Shown in pieces: positions 1 to 9,347 of a stretch of 64,000 bases of DNA. This DNA is from Paracoccaceae bacterium (GTDB lineage: Bacteria > Pseudomonadota > Alphaproteobacteria > Rhodobacterales > Rhodobacteraceae). Each line of letters opens with the position of its first letter. Positions within the stretch are counted from its first letter, which is position 1. A model generated the notes under the pieces. The model did no database searches. It was not told the DNA's origin and worked only from the letters and a program-made list of their open reading frames with translations. The stretch lies in NCBI GenBank assembly GCA_009773375.1, contig WRPH01000019.1, forward strand, positions 1 through 64,000, read 5' to 3'. The position numbers and the translations under genes were made by a program.

Positions 1-743
<743 letters not shown>

Positions 744-760
744 TTATGGCCTCTGCATAC

Positions 761-785
761 TGAAGATAATCGCCTATAATCTTCA
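761..785. promoter_or_regulatory. Probable LysR-type regulator binding site between the AKR and LysR genes
   Basis: Perfect dyad TGAAGAT (761-767) and ATCTTCA (779-785) separated by 11 bases. This is exactly the T-N11-A architecture of LysR-type boxes, and it sits between the divergent reductase (start 707) and regulator (start about 802). It is the expected autoregulatory and activation site of the adjacent LysR protein. Confidence 0.6.
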
Positions 786-801
786 TTCGATCATTAGAGG
801 A

Positions 802-1706
802 ATGAAGCAATAGCGGAAGACCTGAACGATCTGGCCGCCTTTGCGGTGGTGGCCGAAGCCCGCAGCTTCACCCGCGCGGCGGCGCGGCTGAATGTATCGC
901 CCTCGGCGCTGAGCCAGACTATTGGCAAGCTGGAAAAGCGGATTGGCCTGCGGCTGTTGGCCCGAACCACGCGATCGGTAGCGCTGACCGAGGCGGGCGA
1001 GCGGCTTTTCAATGTCGTGCAGCCCCGCGTGGGTGAAATCGAAGCCGCCCTGACAGCGCTGAAATCGCTGCGCGACAGGCCATCCGGCACCCTTCGGATC
1101 ACCACATCCGAACACCCCGCCCTGACCATTCTTGAGCCAGCACTGGCAAGGCTGATGCCGCTCTATCCCGATATTTCCGTCGAAATTTCAATCGACTACG
1201 GCCTGACCGACATTGTGGCCGACCGCTTTGACGCAGGCATAAGGCTGGGCGAGCATCTGACGCAAGACATGATCGCGGTGCCGATCAGCCCAGCCTTGCG
1301 CATGGCGGTTGTGGGGGCGCCCGGATATTTCGCCCGCCATCCGCGCCCGATGATCCCTGAAGATCTGCATGCCCACCGCTGCGTCAATATCCGCTTTCCC
1401 CGCCACGGCAATCTGGCGCAATGGGAGTTTGAAAAGGACGGCCGCGCGGTGAACGTCAGAGTCAACGCGGTGCTGGTGAACAACAGCATGCAGCTTGGCC
1501 TTGCCGCAGCCTTGGATGGCATCGGCTTGGTCTGGACCGGTGCCGATATTGTGCGGCCCCATATCGAGAACGGCGCGCTGGTGCAGGTGTTGGAGGATTG
1601 GTGCCCAAGCTTCGCGGGCTATCACCTGTATTACCCCAGTCGTGCGCAGCCTTCATCAGCCCTTGCCGTGCTGGTCGAAGCCCTGCGCTATCGGTCCGAT
1701 ACCTGA
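802..1706 (+). pseudogene. LysR-family transcriptional regulator with 5' frameshift
   Basis: LysR regulator of the AaeR/DsdC-like group: winged HTH (EARSFTRAAARLNVSPSALS), then a substrate-binding domain to TGA 1706. The homologous frame is open from 798, with EDLNDLAAFAVVAEARSF expected at the extreme N-terminus, but it has no ATG/GTG/TTG before GTG 846, which would cut off helix 1. ATG 802 reads M-K-Q-stop. One extra A in the CAATAG at 808-813 would give M-K-Q-I-A-E-D-L-N and restore a full protein of about 301 residues. ATA at 810 as a rare start is the alternative. Either a one-base loss, a rare start or a sequencing error. It presumably controls the divergent reductase. Confidence 0.7.
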
Positions 1707-1717
1707 GCGCGAGGTCG

Positions 1718-2599
1718 CTATTGCGGATCAGAATTGGCTCTGCCTGTGGCGGTCAGCTGCACGGCTTTGCCCGACGCGCCAAGGTTGCGGAAAATCGTTC
1801 GGGCCGCATCAAAAACCGGCGTTTCGGTTTCTTGCAGAATTGCGATCCGGTCAAATCGCGTGGCATCACGCGCAACGGCGGCGCGAAGTGCAGTGCCGAA
1901 GGCCATGCGCAACTCTGTGCCGATGTTGAACTTGGCAATCCGCGTGGTGGCGGCAAGGGCGGCCCGCTGCGCCGCCGGCACGCCCGAACCGCCGTGGATC
2001 ACCAGTGGCACCGTCGTCAACGCCTCGATCGCGCGCAGGCGCGCAAGGTCAAGGCCGCTGCCGGGGCCTTGTTGCAGATGCAGGTTTCCAATCGAGATAG
2101 CCATCGCATCAACCCCGGTTTCCCGCGCAAAGCGCGCTGCGTCTGCCGGGTCGGTGCCTGCCGAGTTTTCGCCGCCCGCATAGCCGACAAAGCCGATCTC
2201 GCCTTCACAGGAAACCCCAGCCGCATGGGCCAGTTCGGCCACGGCGGCGGTGGCGTCAATATTCTGCGAAAGCGGCAGCCGCGAGCCGTCGAACATCAAC
2301 GAGGTAAAGCCCGCATCCAGTGCCGCGCGGCAGTCTTCCAGCGTGTGGCCGTGGTCAAGATGCGCCACCACCGGCACCGAAGCGGTTTCGGCCAGATGGC
2401 GGAACATCTTGCCCAGGATCGGCAACGGCGTGTGCGCGCGGCAACCGGGGCCTGCCTGCAGGATCACCGGCGCGCGTTCGGCCTCGGCCGCCCTGACATA
2501 GGCGCGCATATCCTCCCACCCCAGACAGACCAGCCCGGGCACCGCATAGCCCCCAGTCAGCGCCGGTTGCAGAACATCGGCCAGCGTCACCAGCGTCAT
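1718..2599 (-). CDS. iolJ: Class II aldolase, probably 2-deoxy-5-keto-gluconate-6-phosphate aldolase (IolJ type)
   Basis: Zinc-dependent class II fructose-bisphosphate-aldolase family, 293 residues. Visible motifs are VVAHLDHG (zinc His and catalytic Asp), SLMFDGS, CEGEIGFVG and VIHGGSGV (zinc/phosphate loop). The ATG overlaps the iolB stop as ATGA, giving tight coupling. Behind iolC and iolB, the likely reaction is cleavage of 2-deoxy-5-keto-D-gluconate 6-phosphate to dihydroxyacetone phosphate and malonic semialdehyde. General fructose- or tagatose-bisphosphate aldolase activity cannot be excluded by sequence alone; the context favours IolJ. It ends tail-to-tail 11 bases from the LysR gene. 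Confidence 0.8.
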   Translation of the reverse strand: MTLVTLADVLQPALTGGYAVPGLVCLGWEDMRAYVRAAEAERAPVILQAGPGCRAHTPLPILGKMFRHLAETASVPVVAHLDHGHTLEDCRAALDAGFTSLMFDGSRLPLSQNIDATAAVAELAHAAGVSCEGEIGFVGYAGGENSAGTDPADAARFARETGVDAMAISIGNLHLQQGPGSGLDLARLRAIEALTTVPLVIHGGSGVPAAQRAALAATTRIAKFNIGTELRMAFGTALRAAVARDATRFDRIAILQETETPVFDAARTIFRNLGASGKAVQLTATGRANSDPQ

Positions 2600-3435
2600 T
2601 TGAACTTGGCCACCATGTCCATGATGCCGGGAATGGTGTGCAGTTGCGCGGCATGGGTCGGCTGGAAATACTGCTTCAGGCTGCGCTGGCTTTGGCCGCC
2701 AAGGATGGTGAAATAATACATTTCGTATCCCGGCAGCGCACAGCACGGGTGATAGCCCTTGTCGATCAGCACGGTTGATCGGTCCATGATGTGAAAGGCA
2801 TCGCCGGGTTCGTTGTCGATACGCTGCAGCATCTGCAAACCCGAGCCGTAGTTCGGGCGGAAACGAAAGTTGTAGCATTCGTCATGGCGGGTTTCGTCGG
2901 GCAGGCGGTCGGTATCGTGTTTGTGGCTGGGAAAGCCCGACCAGCCGCCTGCGCCGACGGTGAACAGTTCGCTGACCAGCAGGCGGCCGACCCGGTCATG
3001 GTGCGCGGCGCCCAGAATATGCTTGATCTTGCGGTGAGTCTTGGTGTCATCGGACCCGTATTGCACCTTGTCAATATCGGCCGCCCGCACCGCAAAGGGC
3101 CGCAAGACTTCGGCAAATTGCGCCCCGGCGATAAAGATCTCGGTGTCGGTCAGGGCTGTCATCCGGGTGCCGGTATCGGTGGGCACATAAACGCCTTCGG
3201 GTTCTCCATCCCAGACATCGACGCCGCGCTGGCCGATTTCTGCAAAAGTTTCGCCCATCGTCTCGACCGTCACCGTGCCGGTTGCAGGCGCAATGCACGT
3301 CTCATAGCCCGGCACGCGGTATTCAAAGCTGTCCCCCGCCCGCAGTTTGACGATGTTGAAATACACCAGCGGCACATGCGCGTCCCCGATATCGACGATG
3401 GGGCGGTTGTGATTGTCGTGCGGGGCAATGTGCAT
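2596..3435 (-). CDS. iolB: 5-deoxy-glucuronate isomerase
   Basis: IolB, a cupin-fold isomerase of 279 residues, converts 5-deoxy-D-glucuronate to 2-deoxy-5-keto-D-gluconate in inositol breakdown. The start ATG 3435 follows AAAGGA. Family hallmarks are visible: a C-terminal cupin with FPSHKHD, the Glu-rich DECYNFRF segment, and KGYHPCCALPGYEMYYF, which carries the metal-binding His. The length matches the family. It lies 11 bases after iolC and overlaps iolJ by 4, so the three are one transcript. Confidence 0.92.
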   Translation of the reverse strand: MHIAPHDNHNRPIVDIGDAHVPLVYFNIVKLRAGDSFEYRVPGYETCIAPATGTVTVETMGETFAEIGQRGVDVWDGEPEGVYVPTDTGTRMTALTDTEIFIAGAQFAEVLRPFAVRAADIDKVQYGSDDTKTHRKIKHILGAAHHDRVGRLLVSELFTVGAGGWSGFPSHKHDTDRLPDETRHDECYNFRFRPNYGSGLQMLQRIDNEPGDAFHIMDRSTVLIDKGYHPCCALPGYEMYYFTILGGQSQRSLKQYFQPTHAAQLHTIPGIMDMVAKFK

Positions 3436-3446
3436 GAGGCGTCCTT

Positions 3447-4427
3447 TCAGGCGCTGGTCGGGCCGGGATGGTCGGCAAGGAAGGCATCGAGTTCTGCTTG
3501 GGTCGGCATCGCCGGGGCGCATCCGACGCGGGCGACCACCATTGCCGCAGCAGCCGAGCCGCGCAGAACGGCGGCGCGCAGCGGCAGTCCGGCGGCCAGA
3601 CCGGCCAGAAAGCTGCCCAGAAAACTGTCACCCGCGCCGGTGGGTTTCAGGGCTTCGGTCGGGTAGATGCCGGTCGCAAATTCGCCATCCGGCGTCAGGG
3701 TGATCGCGCCCTTCTCCCCCATCTTGTAGACTACAATCTGCGCGCCGTGGCGCACCAGCGCGCGCGCTGCATCAAGCCCGTGGTCGGGATGCCCGGCCAT
3801 GAAACCGAACTCCAGATCATTGCCGACGATCACATCGCACAGCGCCCCGGCCCGCGCGTAAACCTCTGACGCGACCTGCGCCGAGGGCCAGGAATACGGG
3901 CGATAGTCAATGTCAAAGATCAGCGGCAGCCCGGCGGCACGGGCAAGATCAAAGGCGCGGAAGGCGGCGCTGCGGGAAGGGTCAGCCGCAAACACCGTGC
4001 CGGTGGTGACAAGCGCTGCAAAGCCGCGATAGTCCACCGCCTCCACGTCTGCCACGGTCATTGTGAAATCGGCAGCACCGTTGCGGTAGATCACTGACTG
4101 GCAATCCTCTATCCGGGTTTCCACCAGCGCCAGCGAATTGCGCGCCTCGCCTGCCGTCGCGCGGATATGGCGGCGGCCCACGTCGTAGCGGTCCAGCTCG
4201 TTCAGGCAAAACCGTCCGATCGCATCGTCCGACACGCGCGTCACCAGCGCGGCGCGGCAACCCTGCCGGGTCAGGGCAACAGCGATATTGGCCGAAGACC
4301 CGCCAAGCGCGGTTGTAAAGCGGGTGGCCGCTTCGGTGCGCGTGCCGGGGGGATCGGCGTACAGATCCATGCCCGCGCGACCGATGATCAGAAAGTTGCG
4401 CTCTGCAAGCCGGGCAAGGTCTGCCAT
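3447..4427 (-). CDS. iolC: 5-dehydro-2-deoxygluconokinase
   Basis: PfkB/ribokinase-fold sugar kinase of 326 residues. N-terminal GRAGMDLYADPPG resembles IolC (RAGMDLY). The substrate segment LGGSSANIAVAL is at about 42-53, and the PfkB signature PTGAGDSFLGSFLAG with the catalytic Asp is near residue 265. It phosphorylates 2-deoxy-5-keto-D-gluconate. The ATG at 4427 shares a base with the TGA of the iolD remnant (TGATG), so it was once translationally coupled to iolD. Some alphaproteobacterial IolC proteins are fused to a DUF2090 domain; this one is the short form. Confidence 0.88.
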   Translation of the reverse strand: MADLARLAERNFLIIGRAGMDLYADPPGTRTEAATRFTTALGGSSANIAVALTRQGCRAALVTRVSDDAIGRFCLNELDRYDVGRRHIRATAGEARNSLALVETRIEDCQSVIYRNGAADFTMTVADVEAVDYRGFAALVTTGTVFAADPSRSAAFRAFDLARAAGLPLIFDIDYRPYSWPSAQVASEVYARAGALCDVIVGNDLEFGFMAGHPDHGLDAARALVRHGAQIVVYKMGEKGAITLTPDGEFATGIYPTEALKPTGAGDSFLGSFLAGLAAGLPLRAAVLRGSAAAAMVVARVGCAPAMPTQAELDAFLADHPGPTSA

Positions 4428-5034
4428 CAGATGCGCCGCCTTTGCCGCGCGCGCCCGGCCTCAACCTCGGCATGTTTTTCACGCAGGCTGACGCTGGCCG
4501 AGACTTCGGCCGTGCCTATCTTCCGCCAGGCATGGCCTTGTTTGGTCCAGCCTTCACAGGGGTCAACCTGCATCACGATGACCTAACTGCGGTCGGCGGC
4601 CTTGGCGCGTCGGAAGGCGCAGGCCAGTTCTGCCGGGGTGGTGACGGTTTCAGCAATCCCCCCGCCGCCGCCGCCATCCGATCTTGCCGATGGCATAACG
4701 CGTTCAGCACGCCAATGGCCTGCGCATAAGAAATTGGCCGGGAGCCGGGGGGCACGTTGCTGGCACCATAGCTGTCCCAGGTCTTGCGCTCTGCATGCGC
4801 CAACACGGCTGCGAAGCCCCTGCTCTGTTCATTCTGGCCGCGATAAGTTGCCATCTCGTCGCGCATCGCTTACAGCGCTTCGCCCAGACGGGGCATGTTG
4901 CCATGGCCGAGAATGCAAAAGCCGCCGCCGCAGATGCCGGTTTCCACCCCGTCGATCACGATGAACTGGTCCATCAGATACCGCACGATGGCCTGAGCCT
5001 CGGTCAGTCTGACGCTGCCTGCTGTTCGGGTCAT
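4427..5034 (-). pseudogene. iolD: iolD remnant (trihydroxycyclohexane-1,2-dione hydrolase), internally deleted
   Basis: IolD is normally a ThDP enzyme of about 610-640 residues opening the inositol ring. Here the N-terminus is recognisable (MTRTAGSVRLTEAQAIVRYL from 5034, then IDG...GHGNMPRLGEAL). It hits a stop at 4870 and continues in another frame as RDEMATYRGQNEQS (from 4863), then jumps at about residue 90 into C-terminal sequence (WDSYGASNVPPG...AQAIGVLNA). A further frame change leads to TPAELACAFRRAKAADRS, a TAG, then VIVMQVDPCEGWTKQGHAW...VEAGRA up to TGA at 4427. The central ThDP domains are gone. Multiple independent lesions make sequencing error an unlikely cause. Confidence 0.85.
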
Positions 5035-5108
5035 CTGTCCTGCCGCCCCTGCCTGATCCGCCCTGTCCAATCGGGACTTGCGCGGTGTGATGTCTCAAGA
5101 TACATCTT

Positions 5109-5124
5109 TTGCAACCGGTTGCAA
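5109..5124. promoter_or_regulatory. LacI-family operator (perfect palindrome TTGCAACCGGTTGCAA)
   Basis: A 16-base perfect palindrome with a central CG, typical of LacI-type operators. It lies between the divergent iolD remnant (start 5034) and iolG (start 5149), 24 bases upstream of the iolG ATG. A second copy of the form TTGCAA-N4-TTGCAA occurs upstream of the window's only LacI-family gene (9429-9444), so the two probably bind that protein. Confidence 0.8.
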
Positions 5125-5148
5125 CAGCTGTCACGGAATGGGGAAATC

Positions 5149-6264
5149 ATGGGTGAAATCGGCATCGGGCTGGTGGGTGGCGGCTATATGGGCAAGGCTC
5201 ACGCCGTCGCGCTGTCGGCGGTCGGCGCGGTGTTCAACACAGCGCTGCGGCCCCGGCTGGAGATGATCGCAGCCTCCTCTGCCCAGACCGCCGAGCAGTA
5301 CCGCAAAGCCTACGGTTTTGCCCGTGCCACCGGCAACTGGCAGGATCTGGTTGCAGATCAAAGGGTTGAAGCCGTGGTGATCGCCTCGCCGCAATCCACC
5401 CACCGCGCAATTGCGTTGGCGGCCTTTGCTGCCGGAAAGCCGGTGTTTTGCGAAAAGCCGCTTGGGGCTTCGCTGGAGGATGCCCGCGCCATGACAGCGG
5501 CGGCCGAGGCGTCGGGCCTGCCGAACATGATCGGCTTCAACTATGTCCGCACCCCGGCCACGCAATTCGTGCGCCAGTTGCTGGCCGAAGGCGCCATCGG
5601 GCAGCTCACCTGGTTCCGCGCCGAGCATGCCGAAGATTTTCTGGCCGACCCCGATCTGCCCGCCACCTGGCGCACCAGCGGGCAGGCAAACGGCGCGATG
5701 GGCGATCTGGCCCCGCATATCATCAACGCCACACTGGCGCTGCTGGGGCCGATTGCCGAAGTTTCCGCCCGGATCGAGACGGTGCATGCCAGCCGTCCTG
5801 GCCCTCATGGTCCCGTGGCGGTGGACAATGACGATCAGGCGCAGATCATGCTGCGCTTTGCCACGGGGGTGATGGGGCATCTGTTCATCAGCCGTGTCGC
5901 GACAGGGCGCAAGATGGGATATGCCTATGAAATCCATGGCACAAAAGGCGCGATCCGCTTTGATCAAGAGGATCAGAACGCGGTCTGGCTCTATCGCGCC
6001 GAAGGGCCGCAGGCGCAGCGCGGCTTCACCCGCACTCTGACCGGGCCGGACCATCCCGACTATGCCGCGTTCTGTCAGGGGCCGGGGCATGGCACTGGCT
6101 ATCAGGACCAGATCATCATCGAGGCGCGGGATTTTCTGGCGGCCATCGCAACGGGCAGCGCGGTCTGGCCAACCTTCCGCGATGGGCTGGCGGTCTCGCA
6201 GATCATCGACACCGCCTTTCGCTCTGCCGCCGAAGGCCGCTGGCAGGCTGTGCCGCACCTTTGA
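5149..6264 (+). CDS. iolG: Gfo/Idh/MocA oxidoreductase, probable inositol 2-dehydrogenase
   Basis: 371 residues. The N-terminal Rossmann fold carries GLVGGGYMGKAHA. The family EKP motif (VFCEKPLG) holds the catalytic Lys, and GAMGDLAPHIIN supplies the Asp/His of the active site (D-x3-H). It would oxidise myo- or scyllo-inositol, or a related cyclic polyol, with NAD+. It opens the rightward arm just behind the LacI palindrome and shares the bidirectional control region with the iolD-C-B-J arm. The general family is secure; the exact inositol isomer is inference from context. The open frame extends upstream, but ATG 5149 matches the family N-terminus. Confidence 0.8.
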   Translation: MGEIGIGLVGGGYMGKAHAVALSAVGAVFNTALRPRLEMIAASSAQTAEQYRKAYGFARATGNWQDLVADQRVEAVVIASPQSTHRAIALAAFAAGKPVFCEKPLGASLEDARAMTAAAEASGLPNMIGFNYVRTPATQFVRQLLAEGAIGQLTWFRAEHAEDFLADPDLPATWRTSGQANGAMGDLAPHIINATLALLGPIAEVSARIETVHASRPGPHGPVAVDNDDQAQIMLRFATGVMGHLFISRVATGRKMGYAYEIHGTKGAIRFDQEDQNAVWLYRAEGPQAQRGFTRTLTGPDHPDYAAFCQGPGHGTGYQDQIIIEARDFLAAIATGSAVWPTFRDGLAVSQIIDTAFRSAAEGRWQAVPHL

Positions 6265-6277
6265 TAGGAGACATTCC

Positions 6278-7171
6278 ATGACCATCCGTATCGGCAATGC
6301 CCCCTGTTCCTGGGGCGTCGAATTCGCAGACGACCCGCGCAACCCGCCATGGCGCCAGGTGCTGAAAGACTGCGCCGACGCAGGCTATCGCGGTATCGAG
6401 CTTGGCCCGGTCGGCTTCATGCCCGAAGACCCCGCCATTCTGGCCGAGGCGTTGGCGGAAAACGCGCTGGAGCTGATCGGCGGTGTGGTATTCCGGCCCT
6501 TCCACGATCCGGCGAAATGGGACGAGGTCTGGGATGCCGCGATCCGCACCTGCAAGGCGCTGTCGGCACATGGCGCGCAGCATCTGGTGCTGATCGATTC
6601 GATCTCGCCGCGCCGCGCCCCCACCGCTGGCCGCCCCGACGCCGCCGAGCAGATGGGCCCGGCGGAATGGGCCGCTTTCCGCGACCGGATTGCCGCAGTC
6701 GCCAAGCTTGGCAGCGAAGACTACGGCCTGACGGTTGGCATTCACGCCCATGCCGCCGGGTTCATCGATTTCGAGCCGGAACTGGAACGCTTGCTGGGCG
6801 AAGTCGATGAAAGCATCCTGAAAATCTGCTTCGACACCGGCCACCATTCCTATGCGGGCTTCGATCCGGTGGCCTTCATGCGCCGCCATATCGGGCGGAT
6901 ATCCTACATGCATTTCAAAGACATCGACCCGGCCGTGAAGGCCGATGTCATCGCCAAGGGCACCGGGTTTTATGACGCCTGCGGGCAGGGGATTTTCTGC
7001 AACCTTGGCAAGGGCGACGTGGATTTCCATGGCGTGCGGCAGATCCTGCTTGACGCAGGCTTCAAGGGCTGGTGCACCGTCGAACAGGACTGCGACCCGA
7101 CGCTGGATGTCAGCCCGATCAATGATGCGCGGCTGAACCGCGACTACCTTTCTTCTATCGGATTCAACTAG
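6278..7171 (+). CDS. Inosose dehydratase/isomerase-like sugar phosphate isomerase (IolE/IolI family)
   Basis: Xylose-isomerase-like TIM barrel of 297 residues. ATG 6278 follows TAGGAG. Divalent-metal ligands are visible in order: Glu in GYRGIELGP, His in GIHAHAAGF, Asp and His in CFDTGHHSYAG, His in YMHFKDID, and Glu in CTVEQD near the C-terminus. The NAPCSWGVEF start is common among proteins annotated as myo-inosose-2 dehydratase (IolE) or inosose isomerase (IolI). In this cluster either step fits. It lies 13 bases after iolG and is presumably co-transcribed. Confidence 0.75.
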   Translation: MTIRIGNAPCSWGVEFADDPRNPPWRQVLKDCADAGYRGIELGPVGFMPEDPAILAEALAENALELIGGVVFRPFHDPAKWDEVWDAAIRTCKALSAHGAQHLVLIDSISPRRAPTAGRPDAAEQMGPAEWAAFRDRIAAVAKLGSEDYGLTVGIHAHAAGFIDFEPELERLLGEVDESILKICFDTGHHSYAGFDPVAFMRRHIGRISYMHFKDIDPAVKADVIAKGTGFYDACGQGIFCNLGKGDVDFHGVRQILLDAGFKGWCTVEQDCDPTLDVSPINDARLNRDYLSSIGFN

Positions 7172-7182
7172 GGGGGCCAGAT

Positions 7183-8340
7183 ATGGCGCACTTGACATGG
7201 GGTCTCATCGGCGGCGGTGAGGGCAGCCAGATCGGCCCGGCGCACCGGCTGGGCGCGCGACTGGACGGGCTTTACGACTTTGTTGCCGGCGCTCTGGATC
7301 ACCGCGCCGAGGCCGGGCGCGCCTATGGCCAGACCTTGGGCCTTGCGCCCGACCGCGCCTATGGCGACTGGCGCGAGATGCTGGAGGGTGAACGCACCCG
7401 CGCAGACCGCGTTGATCTGGTCACCGTCGCCACCCCGAACGCCAGCCATTTCGAAATCACCCGCGCCTTCCTGCAGGCGGGTTTTCATGTGCTGTGCGAA
7501 AAGCCGATGACGATGACGGTTGAGGAAGGCGAAGAAATCGTTGGCCTGTCGCGCGAAACCGGCAGTATTTGCGCGGTGAACTACGGCTATACCGGCTATT
7601 CTCTGGTCCGCCATATGCGGGCGATGGTGGCGCGGGGCGATCTGGGGGCGGTGCGGATGGTGGTGGCAGAGTTTGCCCATGGCCACCACGCCGACGCCGC
7701 CGATGTCGATAACCCGCGCGTGCGCTGGCGCTATGACCCGGCGCAGGCCGGGGTTTCCGCGCAATTCGCCGATTGCGGCATCCACGCCCTGCACATGGCC
7801 AGCTTCGTCATCGGTCAGCAGGCGTCGCGCCTGTCCGCCGATACCGTGTCTTGCCTGCCGCAGCGGGTGCTGGAGGATGACGCGCAGGTCAATCTGCGCT
7901 TTGACGGCGGTGCAGCCGGGCGGCTTTGGACCTCGTCCATCGCCATCGGGCGGCAACATGGTCTGACGCTGCAGGTCTTTGGCGAAAAGGGCGGTCTGCG
8001 CTGGGCGCAGGAACAACCGAACCAGCTGTACTGGATGCCGCTCGGCCAGCGCCTGCAGGTGATCGAACGCGGCGAGGCCGGGCTTTCCCCCGAGGCGGAT
8101 CGGTCAAGCCGCGTCACCATTGGTCACGCCGAAGGCATGCCGCTGGCTTTCGCCAATATCTACAAGGATCTGGCCGAGGCGATCACCGCGCGCAAGGAAA
8201 GCCGCGTTGCCGATCCGGTTGCCGATCTCTATCCGCGCGCCGAAGACGGGCTGCGCTCGATGGCGGCGGTGTTCGCAGTGGCCGAAAGCGGCAAGCTGGG
8301 TGGCACCTGGGTTGATGCCCGCCCGCCTATGTTCCGCTAG
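7183..8340 (+). CDS. Gfo/Idh/MocA family dehydrogenase (second copy)
   Basis: 385 residues. N-terminal nucleotide fold GLIGGGEGSQIGPAHRLGA, EKP motif (VLCEKPMTM) with catalytic Lys, and a C-terminal alpha/beta domain with FADCGIHALHM holding the active-site Asp and His. It is longer than iolG and of the type with the GGEGSQIGPAHR signature, found in polyol and amino-sugar catabolic loci. It may be a scyllo-inositol or other inositol-isomer dehydrogenase. It is 11 bases after the IolE/I-like gene, and its TAG overlaps the stop of the convergent LacI gene (CTAG). Confidence 0.8.
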   Translation: MAHLTWGLIGGGEGSQIGPAHRLGARLDGLYDFVAGALDHRAEAGRAYGQTLGLAPDRAYGDWREMLEGERTRADRVDLVTVATPNASHFEITRAFLQAGFHVLCEKPMTMTVEEGEEIVGLSRETGSICAVNYGYTGYSLVRHMRAMVARGDLGAVRMVVAEFAHGHHADAADVDNPRVRWRYDPAQAGVSAQFADCGIHALHMASFVIGQQASRLSADTVSCLPQRVLEDDAQVNLRFDGGAAGRLWTSSIAIGRQHGLTLQVFGEKGGLRWAQEQPNQLYWMPLGQRLQVIERGEAGLSPEADRSSRVTIGHAEGMPLAFANIYKDLAEAITARKESRVADPVADLYPRAEDGLRSMAAVFAVAESGKLGGTWVDARPPMFR

Positions 8341-9347
8341 GCCGTCTTTACTGGCAAAGGGCGCAGCGTGCTGCGCTCGATCACCCGGCAGGGAAAAAGC
8401 CGGATTTCTGGCGGTCGTCCGGGTGCTTCGATGGTCGCCACCACCAACTCGATGGCGGCGTCGATAATATCGGCAACGGGCTGGCGGATCGTCGCCAGCC
8501 CGATGTTCTGCCAGCGCGACATTTCCATATCATTCAGCCCGATCAGCCCGATATCGCCCGGCACAGTCAGCCCGGCATCCTGAATCGCGCTCAGCGCGCC
8601 CACGGCAAGCAGATCGTCGCCACAGAAATAGGCGTCGGCGGGGGGCTCGCGCAGCAGGCGCTGCATCTCGGCCCGCCCGGCATCGAAGGTATAGGCGCTG
8701 GCATAGCTGGCGCTGACCGCAATTGCGGGGTGGTCAACCAAAGCGCCCAGAAATCCCGCCGCGCGATCTTGTGTCGAACTCGCTGTCTGCGGCCCGCCCA
8801 AGAACCCCACCCGCGTATAGGTGCGCTGAATCAGCGCCTCGGCCGCCATCCGCCCCGCCGCGACGTTGTCGATCCCCACCACATGCACATCCGGCGCAAC
8901 CGAACAGCGCCCGAAGGCATGCACAACCGGCAAGCCCGCAGTCCGGAACGCTTGCGCAAAGCTGGAGGGCAGGGTGGATGACGCCACGATCACCCCATCC
9001 ACCGAATACTGCCGCAGCATCCGCAGCGATGCGGCAGGATCGGTCGCATCGCTGAGGTTGACCAGCAGCGGCCGCAAGCCGCGATCCTGCAAGCCGCGGG
9101 TGAACAGATCAAACACCTCAAGGATCAGCGGGTTGTGAAAATTGTTTGCAATAAGCCCGATCAGCTTCGTGCGTCCGGTGGTCAGGCTGGAGGCCAGCGC
9201 ATTTGGCGCATAGCCCAATTCATGCGCGGCCTGTTCCACCTTCGCGCGCGTCTTGGCCGACACGGATGCGCCATCGGTAAAGGTGCGCGACACCGCAGAG
9301 CGCGACACGCCAGCGCGTTCTGCCACCTCTTTCAGCGTCACCACCAT
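8337..9347 (-). CDS. LacI-family transcriptional regulator of the inositol locus
   Basis: 336 residues from ATG 9347. The HTH is VTLKEVAERAGVSRSAVSRT with the hinge YAPNALASSL, followed by a periplasmic-binding-protein-like sensor domain (LIGLIANNFHNP...GLNDMEMSRW). GTG 9398 is an alternative start with a GGCGAGG site, adding 17 residues. Two matching TTGCAA palindromes, at 5109-5124 and 82 bases upstream of its own ATG, indicate control of the inositol arms and autoregulation. The inducer is probably an inositol catabolite; that is inference. Confidence 0.88.
   Translation of the reverse strand: MVVTLKEVAERAGVSRSAVSRTFTDGASVSAKTRAKVEQAAHELGYAPNALASSLTTGRTKLIGLIANNFHNPLILEVFDLFTRGLQDRGLRPLLVNLSDATDPAASLRMLRQYSVDGVIVASSTLPSSFAQAFRTAGLPVVHAFGRCSVAPDVHVVGIDNVAAGRMAAEALIQRTYTRVGFLGGPQTASSTQDRAAGFLGALVDHPAIAVSASYASAYTFDAGRAEMQRLLREPPADAYFCGDDLLAVGALSAIQDAGLTVPGDIGLIGLNDMEMSRWQNIGLATIRQPVADIIDAAIELVVATIEAPGRPPEIRLFPCRVIERSTLRPLPVKTA

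Noticed and set aside
4573-5070. Two separate small genes on the minus strand
   Set aside because: Their sequences match the beginning and end of IolD in adjacent frames, so they are fragments of one decayed gene.
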